Shown piece by piece: positions 17,720 to 26,408 of a stretch of 64,000 bases of DNA. The position numbers were made by a program, and so were the translations under genes. The stretch comes from Nostoc sp. T09. Its GTDB lineage: Bacteria; Cyanobacteriota; Cyanobacteriia; Cyanobacteriales; Nostocaceae. Position 1 is the stretch's first letter; each line of letters starts with the position of its first letter. The stretch spans positions 33,190 to 97,189 of the forward strand of contig NZ_MTAV01000089.1 of assembly GCF_002154695.1 (NCBI RefSeq), read 5' to 3'. Below the pieces are notes generated by a model. That model had not been told where the DNA came from, did no database searches, and saw only the letters and a program-made list of their open reading frames with translations.

Positions 17720-18274
17720 GTGACAGCAAACTTAGTTAATACCTCAGCTTCTGTTTTTCGCCTCTCGCCGTTGATTCGGATAACGCTGTTGAGTTTATAT
17801 TTAGCACTCACAGTCCCATTACCTTTTTTGGCTCAAGTAACAGATGCAGCCATACCACCAGCATTATTGTGGTTAGGAATTAGCATCGGTTTAGTCGCTT
17901 TGTATGCGGTGTTGACTGAACGAGTTATTTTAAATGACCAGGGAATTCAGGTGACTTACCCTGCTTGGGTACCGCGTTTTTTTCGTAAAGGTTGGTCTTT
18001 GGACTGGTCTGAGGTGAAAGAGTTAAAACCTCGCACTACTGGTCAAGGAGGTATAGTATATTATTTCCTCAGTCAGGAAGGAAAAGCTTATTTATTGCCG
18101 ATGCGTGTAGTTGGATTTGCTCAACTAGTAAGGCAAGTACAGGCAAAGACAGGTATTGATACTACAGATGTTCGCCCTTTAGCACAGCCTTGGATGTATC
18201 TGATTTTGCTAGGTTGCACGTTATTGTTACTATTGATAGATGGTTGGACGATCTCAACGGCCTTGTATCAGTGA
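17720..18274 (+). CDS. Conserved cyanobacterial membrane protein, function unknown
   Basis: 184 residues starting with GTG. Two N-terminal membrane segments (about 18-38 and 45-64), a soluble beta-rich domain with LDWSEVKELKPRTTGQGG, and a C-terminal membrane helix (about 158-176). The soluble part looks like a PH-like (bPH) domain of the kind found in small bacterial membrane proteins, but I would not name it. It may be co-transcribed with the ABC ATPase that starts 16 bases after its stop. Confidence 0.65.
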   Translation: MTANLVNTSASVFRLSPLIRITLLSLYLALTVPLPFLAQVTDAAIPPALLWLGISIGLVALYAVLTERVILNDQGIQVTYPAWVPRFFRKGWSLDWSEVKELKPRTTGQGGIVYYFLSQEGKAYLLPMRVVGFAQLVRQVQAKTGIDTTDVRPLAQPWMYLILLGCTLLLLLIDGWTISTALYQ

Positions 18275-18290
18275 ACAATAAATCTAATAC

Positions 18291-19112
18291 TTGCTCATTT
18301 GCATAAAGTTAAGTAAATCAAAGTTGAACTTGGATAATGTCACCCCGAAAGCCATACTCCGGCTAGAGCAAATCAATCTGTTTACGAAGCTCAAAACCCA
18401 AATTTCTGGGAACCACAAAGGTTACCCAATATTGCAGGATATTGCTTTTGAGGTATTCCCAGCCGAACGCATTGCCATTATCGGTCCAGCAGGCGCGGGG
18501 AAAACAGCGTTATTTAAGCTGATCAACCGATTGATTGAACCTAGCAGTGGCAAAATATTTCTAGAGCATCAGGAATATCGCCAAATTCCTGTAGTCCAGT
18601 TGCGTCAGGTAGTGACACTGGTATTGCAAGAGTCTAAGCTTTTGGGGATGACAGTTGAGCAAGCTTTGGCTTATCCACTGGTTTTGCGTGGGTTACCCAA
18701 ACAGACAATTCAGCAGCGAGTTAGTCATTGGATAGAACAACTGCATATCCCCAGTGATTGGTTAGGACGTACTGAAGTGCAACTTTCGGCTGGACAGCGA
18801 CAGCTAGTAGCGATCGCACGTGCTTTAGTCATCCAACCAAAAATTTTACTATTAGACGAGCCTACCTCTGCCTTAGATGCTGGTACAGCTACCCATCTAA
18901 TGGAAGTCTTAACTCAACTGGCTCCCACCTATCACACCACGATTTTGATGGTAAATCACCAGCTAGAGCTAGCACAGTTATTTTGTACGCGACTGTTGCA
19001 CCTAGAGCAAGGTCGGTTGTTGGCAGATCAAACAGCCTCTGAGATAGACTGGTTTAACTTACGAGCAAGCTTAACGCGCGCAGAAGCTCAAGCCTCTGAG
19101 GAGTGGGGCTAA
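18291..19112 (+). CDS. ABC transporter ATP-binding protein
   Basis: Up to 273 residues. Walker A GPAGAGKT (65-72), signature LSAGQRQ, Walker B ILLLDEPTSALD and a downstream H-loop (MVNHQ) are all complete, so it should hydrolyse ATP. No permease gene is adjacent. The upstream membrane protein is too unlike a permease to be assigned as the partner. No ATG start fits; TTG codons at 18291, 18324 or 18330 are possible, and the real N-terminus is probably near residue 12-20. Transported substrate unknown. Confidence 0.85.
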   Translation: MLICIKLSKSKLNLDNVTPKAILRLEQINLFTKLKTQISGNHKGYPILQDIAFEVFPAERIAIIGPAGAGKTALFKLINRLIEPSSGKIFLEHQEYRQIPVVQLRQVVTLVLQESKLLGMTVEQALAYPLVLRGLPKQTIQQRVSHWIEQLHIPSDWLGRTEVQLSAGQRQLVAIARALVIQPKILLLDEPTSALDAGTATHLMEVLTQLAPTYHTTILMVNHQLELAQLFCTRLLHLEQGRLLADQTASEIDWFNLRASLTRAEAQASEEWG

Positions 19113-19124
19113 TCGCTACGCTCC

Positions 19125-19175
19125 AATTAAAAATTCAAAATGCAAACACTAGATTCTTCTTTTGAATTTTTAATT
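19125..19175. terminator. Bidirectional AT-rich hairpin between convergent genes
   Basis: Perfect 16-bp inverted repeat AATTAAAAATTCAAAA / TTTTGAATTTTTAATT between the ends of the ABC ATPase (+) and the response regulator (-). Each arm supplies a T-rich tail for one direction. Confidence 0.7.
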
Positions 19176-19194
19176 ATAAATTGATTTATTTACG

Positions 19195-19965
19195 CTATAC
19201 CCGTTGCGTACTGAGAGTTGAGCGTTGATTGCTAAATCTTTCTTTAGCTAACTTTGTTGGTGATTGAGGAATATTGGAATTCAAAATTTCCATGTTAAAT
19301 CTGTATCCCACATTACGGATAGTTTGAATTAAACTAGGTTGCCTAGGATCGAGTTCAACTTTTTTCCGCAACGATAAAACATGAGTATCAATAGTGCGTG
19401 GATTATCAATAGCGTCAGGCCAAGCTCGTCGTAGCAATTCTGACCTAGACAGAGGTACTCCTCCAGCTTGAGCCAAAACGTATAATAAACTAAATTCCTG
19501 AGGCGTTAAGTCAATAAACTCCCCTTGAAATCTCACTCGACGCTGTACTAAATCAATTTGCAGGGCACCATAATCTAAATAAGCTGGTGCAACAGGTGTC
19601 CGGTTGCGACGAATTAGTGCTTCTACCCTTGCTAAAAACTCTTGCATCCCAAAAGGTTTGCTCAAGTAGTCATCTGCTCCCGCCTTTAAACCTGCGACAA
19701 TATCAGCTTCATTAGTACGAGCGGAAAGCATAAGAATTAAAGGCTGTTGCTGACGATGCAACCAACGACAAAACTCAATGCCATCACCATCAGGTAAATC
19801 AGCATCAAGAATTACCAGTGTTGGTTGCTGGCTCAAAAACACTTCCCTTGCTTGATATATGCTAGCTGCTTGGTGTACCCGGTATTCCAACTGTTGTAAG
19901 TGCCAACCTAGCAACGACCTCAGATGAGGATTGCCCTCAACGATTTCAATACAAACCGAACCCAC
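19195..19965 (-). CDS. OmpR/PhoB-type response regulator (possibly NblR-like)
   Basis: 256 residues: receiver domain (about 5-118) with phospho-acceptor D54 in LVILDADLPDGDG and K104 region LSKPF, then a winged-helix DNA-binding domain (about 130-228, ending QTIRNVGYRFN). The usual acidic pair near the N-terminus reads E10-G11, so the Mg site is partly altered. The effector domain reminds me of NblR, the phycobilisome-degradation regulator, but this is not proved here. No histidine kinase gene is next to it. Confidence 0.85.
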   Translation of the reverse strand: MGSVCIEIVEGNPHLRSLLGWHLQQLEYRVHQAASIYQAREVFLSQQPTLVILDADLPDGDGIEFCRWLHRQQQPLILMLSARTNEADIVAGLKAGADDYLSKPFGMQEFLARVEALIRRNRTPVAPAYLDYGALQIDLVQRRVRFQGEFIDLTPQEFSLLYVLAQAGGVPLSRSELLRRAWPDAIDNPRTIDTHVLSLRKKVELDPRQPSLIQTIRNVGYRFNMEILNSNIPQSPTKLAKERFSNQRSTLSTQRV

Positions 19966-20519
19966 GGTGGCAAGACCCCTTAGCGTTGATGACTTTCAAA
20001 GTAACAAGCCCATGCCCAAGGTTTTGTAGCCTTTGTTACTCCAATTACTATTAGCTTTACATTTCCTGATAGCAATATTGGCTAGAAGTTTAACTTATGC
20101 TTTGCCCCAAGCCGATTAGTAATATTCTTAAATTTTTGTTAGACTTATTGAAATTAGTTCTGCTTAAACATCCTAGCGTCTACAAACGGGTAATGTACCA
20201 AAAGACTATTACCAAAAAAGCTCATTATTACCAAAGCTATATTCCAGCTTTATGGTAAAAGCCGATTGCATCTTGCAGAAGTTCTTTTTGCCATACCCCA
20301 GGAAAGCTGGGATGTTGACGGACGAAATTATAAAAATAGCTTACCAAATAATCTTATTCCATGCTTTCTGGAATAGGATCAAAATACTTTGTAGCTGCTG
20401 GAGGGTAATGCCCAAAATAGAGATATTGATTTTGACTCAATGCCGAGGGGAAAGTGACACTTCACATTTCCGCGTGAATCATTTACAATTCTCATTCCAA
20501 AGAGATTAATTCAGCAGTT
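19966..20519. other. Intergenic region
   Basis: 554 bases between the divergent response regulator and the DUF6761 gene. It must hold both promoters. An 85-codon frame inside (20252-20509) looks like a chance frame. No clear RNA or operator found. Confidence 0.45.
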
Positions 20520-20774
20520 ATGCTCCAAGACACACAAACCATCCGCTATTACCAAAGAATTACCGACGCCTTCGTCGAGTTATGGAATCGCGGTTATCGT
20601 ATGGACGATATGCGGATGTATTTGGATGGATATTTAGCCGCGCTGCGACACGGGAACGCCATTGAGCCTTATCTGATTCATCGTCTAGAAGAGGAAGCCA
20701 GCCGCTACTTGTACGATGCATCAAATTTTGCGATGACGCAACCAGAACCAGAACCACAACACGATTACTATTAA
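20520..20774 (+). CDS. DUF6761-type small cyanobacterial protein
   Basis: 84 residues, soluble and helical. The pattern YYQRITDAFVELWNRGYRMDDMRMYLDGYLAALRHGNAIEPYLIHRLEEEA fits the small cyanobacteria-specific family DUF6761, whose function is unknown. The tail is acidic and Pro/Gln-rich. A likely terminator lies 126 bases downstream. Start ATG at 20520 is the first of the frame. Confidence 0.75.
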   Translation: MLQDTQTIRYYQRITDAFVELWNRGYRMDDMRMYLDGYLAALRHGNAIEPYLIHRLEEEASRYLYDASNFAMTQPEPEPQHDYY

Positions 20775-20899
20775 CCAATTTCCCTTCTGGGATCATGGTT
20801 AGTAACCGCTAATCAACGCAGATAATTATAACATATTATTTGCATTGATCAAGAGGTAGAGTGGTGTGAAATTTTGGAGATATTTCTTTGATAAAAACT

Positions 20900-20947
20900 A
20901 TCCTCTCAGTGATGTTTTGGTTTTTCTGATGCACTGAGGGGATTTTT
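20900..20947 (+). terminator. Strong intrinsic terminator
   Basis: Stem ATCCTCTCAGTG / CACTGAGGGGAT (12 bp with one G-U) followed by TTTTT. It lies 126 bases beyond the DUF6761 stop, leaving room for a 3' UTR or a small RNA ending here. Confidence 0.75.
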
Positions 20948-21337
20948 AGCTTTGCAGCCTCTACATTATTTCAGCGTCTTCAGTGATTCCCAATTGCGTG
21001 CAATCAACTTGGTAAGGCAAAGGGTAATAGGCTAGCACTGCTGCGTAAAAGTCAAAATACTTTGATGCGATTACTTTATATTACTATTGGGCTTTCAGGT
21101 TGCATCAAATCATCAGTAGAGGAGTTTTGGTGAAGCTAGAAGGAACTCTATTTCTAATAATTGTCTTGATCGGGGCCAGGCATAGCGTGATGCCTGCCAT
21201 ACGAGAAGAAAAAATGCCATGAAATAAAAACTTCTAACTTAGCTGCATAAAATTTTGATCAACCTCCGATAGATTTATGTAGCTTTGAGGTAGGAACATT
21301 TTATGGGGGAGTCATAGAATTAACTTTTGAGCAAGCA
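20948..21337. other. Intergenic region before the NB-ARC gene
   Basis: About 390 bases holding the candidate 30-residue ORF at 21130-21222 (separate entry) and presumably the promoter of the NB-ARC gene. Nothing else recognised. Confidence 0.4.
21130..21222 (+). CDS. Candidate 30-aa membrane microprotein
   Basis: GTG-started frame of 31 codons including TGA, beginning MKLEGTLFLIIVLIGARHSV. A GAGGAG ribosome site sits six bases before the start. Residues 6-16 are strongly hydrophobic, enough for a short membrane segment. No family recognised. Support is the ribosome site and hydrophobicity only. Confidence 0.35.
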   Translation: MKLEGTLFLIIVLIGARHSVMPAIREEKMP

Positions 21338-22669
21338 ATGGTGGTCTTAGATAAAGTGTTGCAGAAAAAGCATTTAAGTAATATCCAAGAGTTAGTACTT
21401 AAATTGTGTTGGAAAGGCTACACCTATGCAGAGATTGCCGAAAACTCAGGTTATGACGATGATTACATCCGAGACGTAGGCTTCCGCTTATGGCAGACCC
21501 TCTCAAAAGCACTGGGAGAAAATATAGCTAAAAGTAACGTCAAAACAGTTTTGCGACGTTATTATTCCAATCTCGCGCCAGCAGAATCACAACTATCTAC
21601 CACCACAGCATTTCAAATCCCTAGCTCTCAGCAACAGCAAGACTGGGGAGAAGCAATTGATGTTTCTATGTTCTATGGACGTACAGTAGAACAAGCATTG
21701 CTGCGACAGTGGATTGTCGATGAAAAATGCCGCTTGGTGATGCTGCTAGGGATGGGTGGGATTGGCAAAACAGCTTTGTCTGTGAAGGTTGCAGAGCAGT
21801 TGCAGAGCCAGTTTGATTTTGTAATTTGGCGTAGTATCCGAAATAGACCACCAATTGTTGACCTCATGCGGGAGTTAATTTTGTTTTTCTCCCAGCAAAC
21901 AGAAGCGAATTGCCCAGAAACTATAGACGGTCAAATTTCCTGTCTAATTAAGTACTTGCGCTCCCAACGCTGCCTGATCCTATTGGATAATATCGAATCA
22001 ATATTGCAAAGTGGGGAAACCGCAGGGCACTATTGCGCTGGATATGAAGGATATGGTCAACTTCTCAGACGAGTGGGAGATGAAGTTCATCAAAGTTGCC
22101 TAGTATTTACTAGTCGAGAGACACCAAGTGGGTTTACAGCTAGGGAAGGTGAAACTCTGCCAGTGCGATCGCTGCAACTAACTGGGTTGTCCCAAGTAGA
22201 ATCACAGCAAATTCTGGCCACTAAGGGATTAGTGGATTCAACAGTTGAATGCGACAAGCTAATTCAGCGCTATACAGGTAATCCTTTAGCTTTGAAAATT
22301 GTCGCAACGGCAATTCAATGCCTATTTGATGGCAATATTTCCCAATTTTTACAGCAAAGTCCAGTTGTTTTTGGCGATCTCTGGGAAATATTAGAGCAAC
22401 AGTTTCATCGCCTGTCTGCTAACGAGAAGCAAGTGATGTACTCGCTAGCAGTCAAACAAGATTGGGTAACACTCAAGGAATTGCAACAGTATCTCATCCC
22501 GCAAATCTCTGAGCGAGAATTACTAGAGGCGCTTTTGTCTTTGCAAAGGCGATCGCTCATTGAACAGCAATCAGGTAACTATACTCAACAGACTGTGGTA
22601 ATGGAGTACGTCACTGACAAACTTATGGGTCAGGTATGCTCCAAAATACCTGTTGGGGAAATTCAATAA
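21338..22669 (+). CDS. NB-ARC (STAND) NTPase without sensor repeats
   Basis: 443 residues. N-terminal helix-turn-helix-like region (about 12-77, YTYAEIAENSGYDDDYIRDV) of the kind heading many cyanobacterial STAND proteins, then an NB-ARC domain with Walker A GMGGIGKTA (138-146, K144), Walker B-type LILLDNIES and the GNPLALK motif. Family members usually continue into WD40 or TPR repeats that sense a signal; here the protein stops just after the winged-helix segment. STAND proteins act as signalling or defence switches; no effector or toxin gene is adjacent. Confidence 0.8.
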   Translation: MVVLDKVLQKKHLSNIQELVLKLCWKGYTYAEIAENSGYDDDYIRDVGFRLWQTLSKALGENIAKSNVKTVLRRYYSNLAPAESQLSTTTAFQIPSSQQQQDWGEAIDVSMFYGRTVEQALLRQWIVDEKCRLVMLLGMGGIGKTALSVKVAEQLQSQFDFVIWRSIRNRPPIVDLMRELILFFSQQTEANCPETIDGQISCLIKYLRSQRCLILLDNIESILQSGETAGHYCAGYEGYGQLLRRVGDEVHQSCLVFTSRETPSGFTAREGETLPVRSLQLTGLSQVESQQILATKGLVDSTVECDKLIQRYTGNPLALKIVATAIQCLFDGNISQFLQQSPVVFGDLWEILEQQFHRLSANEKQVMYSLAVKQDWVTLKELQQYLIPQISERELLEALLSLQRRSLIEQQSGNYTQQTVVMEYVTDKLMGQVCSKIPVGEIQ

Positions 22670-23083
22670 TTACATTCGGATCTACTACTAATCCAGACCA
22701 TTGAATAAATTTAGGCTTTGAAGAAGAGACAAGCCCATCATTCTAGAAGCAGTAGCGCCATGTCTGACGACAAGCCCTACCCTACCTTTCGGGAAAGCTT
22801 TCAGCCAACGGGAACGACTTCATCGAACGGGTTTGGGGGTGAGGCTTCTACGTCGCTACCGCTGTCAGCGAAGCTTTTACGCTAACGAAATCGACAAGAA
22901 CCGTCAAGACTGCGACCTCCTCACCCCTACGCGTCTACGCACTCTGCGATAATTTGTCTAGAAAACCGCCTTATGGTCATGCAAACAAGAATTAAGCAAT
23001 ACTTGTAAATATCTGGTTGGGGTTGTTAATCAGATAAGGTGACATGAGTATTTATTCGTCATAGACTACGCGGTGATGCCAAA
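22670..23083. repeat. Intergenic region with GC-rich palindromic repeat
   Basis: 414 bases after the NB-ARC gene. The part from 22760 to 22950 is GC-rich with internal palindromes; GGGGTGAGG and CCTCACCCC form the outer 9-bp arms, and inside are TACGTCGCTACC and GCGAAGCTTTTACGCTAACG, which look like dispersed Nostocales repeats. No remaining WD40-coding sequence was seen. Confidence 0.5.
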
Positions 23084-23470
23084 ATGCCCGAATGGAAATT
23101 AACAACAGAATTTACCTTTGATAGCGCTCACTACATCAAAGATTACGATGGTCCTTGTGGTCGGATGCACGGGCATACTTATAAAGTTAGAGTTGAGGCA
23201 AAATCATCACAGTTGCACTCTTCAGAGTACTGTCCACACCCAGTCATGGTAGCTGACTTTAGAACCTTACGTTGGGCTAAACAAGATGTAACGAAAGGAG
23301 GACTCGACCATTGCGTTCTCAACGAAGTCTTACCTCCTGAATACGAAACAACTGCGGAGATGATTGCTAAGTATATTTATGATCAAACTAAGAAGCGTTT
23401 ACCACTAGATGTGCAATTGAAAGTCCGAGTTTCTGAAACACCTAGTAGCTGGGTAGAGTACAAAGATTAA
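23084..23470 (+). CDS. queD: 6-carboxytetrahydropterin synthase (QueD family)
   Basis: 128 residues. The zinc-binding histidines are in FDSAHYI and GRMHGHTYKV, and the catalytic Cys is in GPCGRMHGH; a further catalytic pair is in LDHCVLNE. QueD turns dihydroneopterin triphosphate into 6-carboxytetrahydropterin for queuosine and other 7-deazaguanine synthesis. A 6-pyruvoyl-tetrahydropterin synthase role cannot be fully excluded because the families share these motifs. Monocistronic; other queuosine genes are not nearby. Confidence 0.88.
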   Translation: MPEWKLTTEFTFDSAHYIKDYDGPCGRMHGHTYKVRVEAKSSQLHSSEYCPHPVMVADFRTLRWAKQDVTKGGLDHCVLNEVLPPEYETTAEMIAKYIYDQTKKRLPLDVQLKVRVSETPSSWVEYKD

Positions 23471-24049
23471 AAAGGATGTGAGGTTGAGAAATACTAGTAA
23501 ATTTTGGTGTTATTGATAACTGATAACTAAATATTGCAAAATTTAAACGTAATTTGTTATACTGCTCATCACGCACACAAAATATTTTTATTTCTCTTCC
23601 TCCCAAAGGCATAAAAAGTATTTTTATAATTTAAGTTAATTTCAGTAATAATTCTTCTTATTTAATTTTGGACAGATATAAATCTCTAATGTTTGTTTTT
23701 ACATACTTTCCTAACCAAGTCAGTGAAATAAAGCAATGGCAAAGTTTTTCGTAATTATTGCGGCGAGCCTTTGCTTTCTGAAGTTCTGAGTGGACAGAAT
23801 AATATTATTTTTTCTTCCAATTAAAACAGTAAGATCTAGGATAATTTAAGTATATATACCCTAAATTTTGGGTTAACTCATCAGATAAATCTGCCGATTG
23901 TGATTACTAATTCTTAATCTTCATAAAGTTATAAATCGGTTTATTAACCTATTGATAATACTTGTCTCAGCTTCTACATTCATGCCGCAATCTGTTGTCA
24001 GAATTGTGTAATCTGAAAACAGGTAAGCTAATACTTAAGTTGAGGTCTG
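23471..24049. other. AT-rich intergenic region
   Basis: 579 bases, strongly AT-rich, between queD and a small hypothetical gene. A 16-codon ATG frame occurs near 23736 but has no ribosome site. I see no RNA gene or clear regulatory element. Confidence 0.4.
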
Positions 24050-24265
24050 ATGACTCCTACGATTATGCGTCAGCTTTGGTCTGTGGTTGAAACCGCTCAT
24101 ACCAAGACCCTATTGCAGCTAGACGATGCTAACTTGGTGCAATGGTTGGTAAAACAGACAAATACCCAAGCATTCTTAGAACCTAATGAAACGGATTTTC
24201 TGTGTGATTATATTCAATCTCGGCTCTCCCTAATTCGCGATTTGGCTTATGAGCGACAGTGTTAA
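24050..24265 (+). CDS. Small conserved-looking protein, function unknown
   Basis: 71 residues, soluble and helical (MRQLWSVVETAHTKTLLQLDDANLVQWLVKQ), with no recognised motif. The pattern resembles short cyanobacterial proteins with no assigned function. The start is either ATG 24050 or the internal ATG five codons later. It converges on ribD. Confidence 0.6.
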   Translation: MTPTIMRQLWSVVETAHTKTLLQLDDANLVQWLVKQTNTQAFLEPNETDFLCDYIQSRLSLIRDLAYERQC

Positions 24266-24326
24266 TGGTAATTAGTCACAATGCATTAGTCCGTAGTTAA
24301 GAGCGATCGCTCTCAGCTGTTGACGG

Positions 24327-25556
24327 CTAACTTTGTCGGGGCAAATAACCTTCTACCAAGCAATCAGAACCCACTACACGCCAACGAACATTTTCTAGGG
24401 GCAAAGCTTCGGTCATAGTGGTAAAACCCAAATCGCCTACTGGCGTGGGAGCATTACTGCCACCAATGATTTTAGGAGCAATAAAGGCAAGAATTTTTTG
24501 CACCGCTCTCCCCGCGATCGCACTAGCAGCTAAAGTCCCACCACATTCCCACAACACGCTACAAAAACCCCGTTCATATAAGTGCGCCATGACATTATCT
24601 GGTGTGAGTGACGTGAACTCCACCACTTCCACTCCCTGTTGCCGTAACAATTCTTGAAAATTGGGGTTAGCGCCTACCTCTGTCAACACCAAAGTAGGAG
24701 CCGCAGATGTTTGCCATAGGTGAGCATGTTCTGGCAAGTTGAGATGGCGACTCATCACCACTCGCAAGGGATTATGGGACCCTACCTGATGGCTGGTTAA
24801 GTAAGGATTATCCTGCCGCACTGTATTACCACCAACAATTACTGCATCGCAAGACGCCCGCAGTTGATGTACTTCACTGCGGGCGTGTTGGTTTGTCACC
24901 CAAGCACTATGGCCAGAAGTAGTAGCAATTTTGCCATCTAAAGTCATGGCATATTTCAAAATGCCTAAAGGTCGCTTGTAAAGAATGCGATGGACAAAAG
25001 CTTCGTTGAGTTGCTGACAGGCTGCTTCTTCCACTCCTACTAAGACTTCTATACCTGCTGCACGTAAACGAGCAATGCCGCCTCCAGCTACTAGTGGATT
25101 GGGGTCTACCATACCCACTACCACTTTTGCCACTCCAGCTGCGATCAAACCTTCCGAACAAGGCGGAGTGCGTCCGTAGTGGTTGCAAGGTTCGAGATTG
25201 ACATAAACAGTAGCACCACGAGCGCGATTTTCCTCTGGAGAAGCTGCGCCAACGCCTGCTGCTTTCAAAGCAAAAACTTCTGCATGAGGTTCACCCACAC
25301 GGGGATGAAACCCCTCTCCCACAATCTCCCCATCTTTAACAACTACTGCTCCCACTAACGGATTTGGTGAAGTACGTCCCAATGCGCGACGGGCGAGTTC
25401 CAAACACCGTCGCATCATGCGAGAATCGAAGTCACTGCCTATCCTTTTCCCAGTCGAATCCACTGGCAACGTATTTTCTGGAGTGTAGTTAGGTAGAGAT
25501 GCATCTGCTTGAGCGACCACAGGGGAATTATCCATAATTTTGGGCAACACTCTCAA
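24327..25556 (-). CDS. ribD: Bifunctional riboflavin biosynthesis protein RibD
   Basis: 409 residues. Deaminase domain with zinc site HAEVFAL and PCNHYGRTPPC (about 90-135), then the reductase domain with KYAMTLDGKIA and VWECGGTLAASAI-type motifs. It carries out the deamination and reduction steps that convert the first pyrimidine intermediate of riboflavin synthesis. The N-terminal 45 residues before MMRRCLELARRALG are longer than usual and not conserved-looking, so translation may begin at M8 or later. Stands alone at the 3' side of the mre cluster. Confidence 0.92.
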   Translation of the reverse strand: MRVLPKIMDNSPVVAQADASLPNYTPENTLPVDSTGKRIGSDFDSRMMRRCLELARRALGRTSPNPLVGAVVVKDGEIVGEGFHPRVGEPHAEVFALKAAGVGAASPEENRARGATVYVNLEPCNHYGRTPPCSEGLIAAGVAKVVVGMVDPNPLVAGGGIARLRAAGIEVLVGVEEAACQQLNEAFVHRILYKRPLGILKYAMTLDGKIATTSGHSAWVTNQHARSEVHQLRASCDAVIVGGNTVRQDNPYLTSHQVGSHNPLRVVMSRHLNLPEHAHLWQTSAAPTLVLTEVGANPNFQELLRQQGVEVVEFTSLTPDNVMAHLYERGFCSVLWECGGTLAASAIAGRAVQKILAFIAPKIIGGSNAPTPVGDLGFTTMTEALPLENVRWRVVGSDCLVEGYLPRQS

Positions 25557-25663
25557 TATTTTCCACGCTAGCTGCTCTTTTGCGCGATCTTTTAACAGTA
25601 ATATTCAGCTTTTACTTTTGGTGATCTTAACTTACAGCGATTTTACGATGCGTGGAATACAAG

Positions 25664-25691
25664 AAGGGGCACAAACATTATTGTGCCCCTT
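25664..25691 (-). terminator. Hairpin after mreD
   Basis: Perfect 11-bp stem AAGGGGCACAA / TTGTGCCCCTT with loop ACATTA between mreD and ribD. On the minus strand only a broken T-run follows (CTTCTTG), so it is a plausible but not ideal terminator of the mreBCD unit. Confidence 0.55.
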
Positions 25692-25766
25692 GGTTGGTCT
25701 ATTCAACTGCAAATTGGTGTTTTCCTTAATCCCAGCTACACCAGAAAACTCGTTGGCGAAGTAATT

Positions 25767-26384
25767 TTAAGATTGCTCGAACAATTTCATTTCCTGCCAC
25801 CAACGATTCAGGGGATAATAAACCACAGGTGCCCAAAGACTACTGAGAATGGCAGAAGCCAAAGCTACGCGTTGATAATATGTCCAGATATATTCCGTTT
25901 TGCGATCGCCCATCAAAGTCAATTCCAAACCAAAAATAGTCTCTGCGACTAACGCCATTGCGAAGACAATTAACGCAATAGAAATAAAGTCTTCCTCGAT
26001 AAAACGTTGCTTCTGAATCAGACCAGTCAACATCCCCACTATTCCCAGCGACAAGGCATGAGTGGGACTAGGTGATGTCATAGCATCCTGAAGTAGACCC
26101 AGAACTATACCTGCAAATGCCCCAGACCAAACTGTGCGTTTCACACTCCAAGCCACCACCCAAATTAACAACCAGTTCGGCCCAATTCCTAATAATTCCA
26201 TACCTGGTAAGCGGGATGGCAACATCAGCAAACATAACAACACAGATCCTACTGTTACTGTCCAATCCACAAACTGACGTGTACGCGGATGCCAACGCGC
26301 AATAGGTGGGATTTGGATTTTGGATTTCCGCGCTGGTGATTTTGACTTTTTTTGACGGCGACCAGTAAAAGCAGGAATCTTCAT
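25767..26384 (-). CDS. mreD: Rod shape-determining protein MreD
   Basis: 205 residues with a basic N-terminal tail (about 1-35) and about five membrane segments, the usual MreD layout. MreD is the membrane partner of MreC in the elongation machinery that guides peptidoglycan synthesis. Identification depends mainly on position right after mreC (24-base gap), and on the motif GIGPNWLLIWVVAWSVKR, as MreD proteins are poorly conserved. Confidence 0.88.
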   Translation of the reverse strand: MKIPAFTGRRQKKSKSPARKSKIQIPPIARWHPRTRQFVDWTVTVGSVLLCLLMLPSRLPGMELLGIGPNWLLIWVVAWSVKRTVWSGAFAGIVLGLLQDAMTSPSPTHALSLGIVGMLTGLIQKQRFIEEDFISIALIVFAMALVAETIFGLELTLMGDRKTEYIWTYYQRVALASAILSSLWAPVVYYPLNRWWQEMKLFEQS

Positions 26385-26408
26385 GGTGTTGCAAGAGTTG
26401 TGGGGAAT

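Noticed and set aside
20252..20509. 85-codon frame before the DUF6761 gene
   Set aside because: No ribosome site, Cys/Trp-rich atypical composition, in a region expected to hold promoters.
21338..22669. Defence island around the NB-ARC gene
   Set aside because: Neighbours are DUF6761, queD and ribD; no nuclease, toxin, methylase or reverse transcriptase is adjacent.
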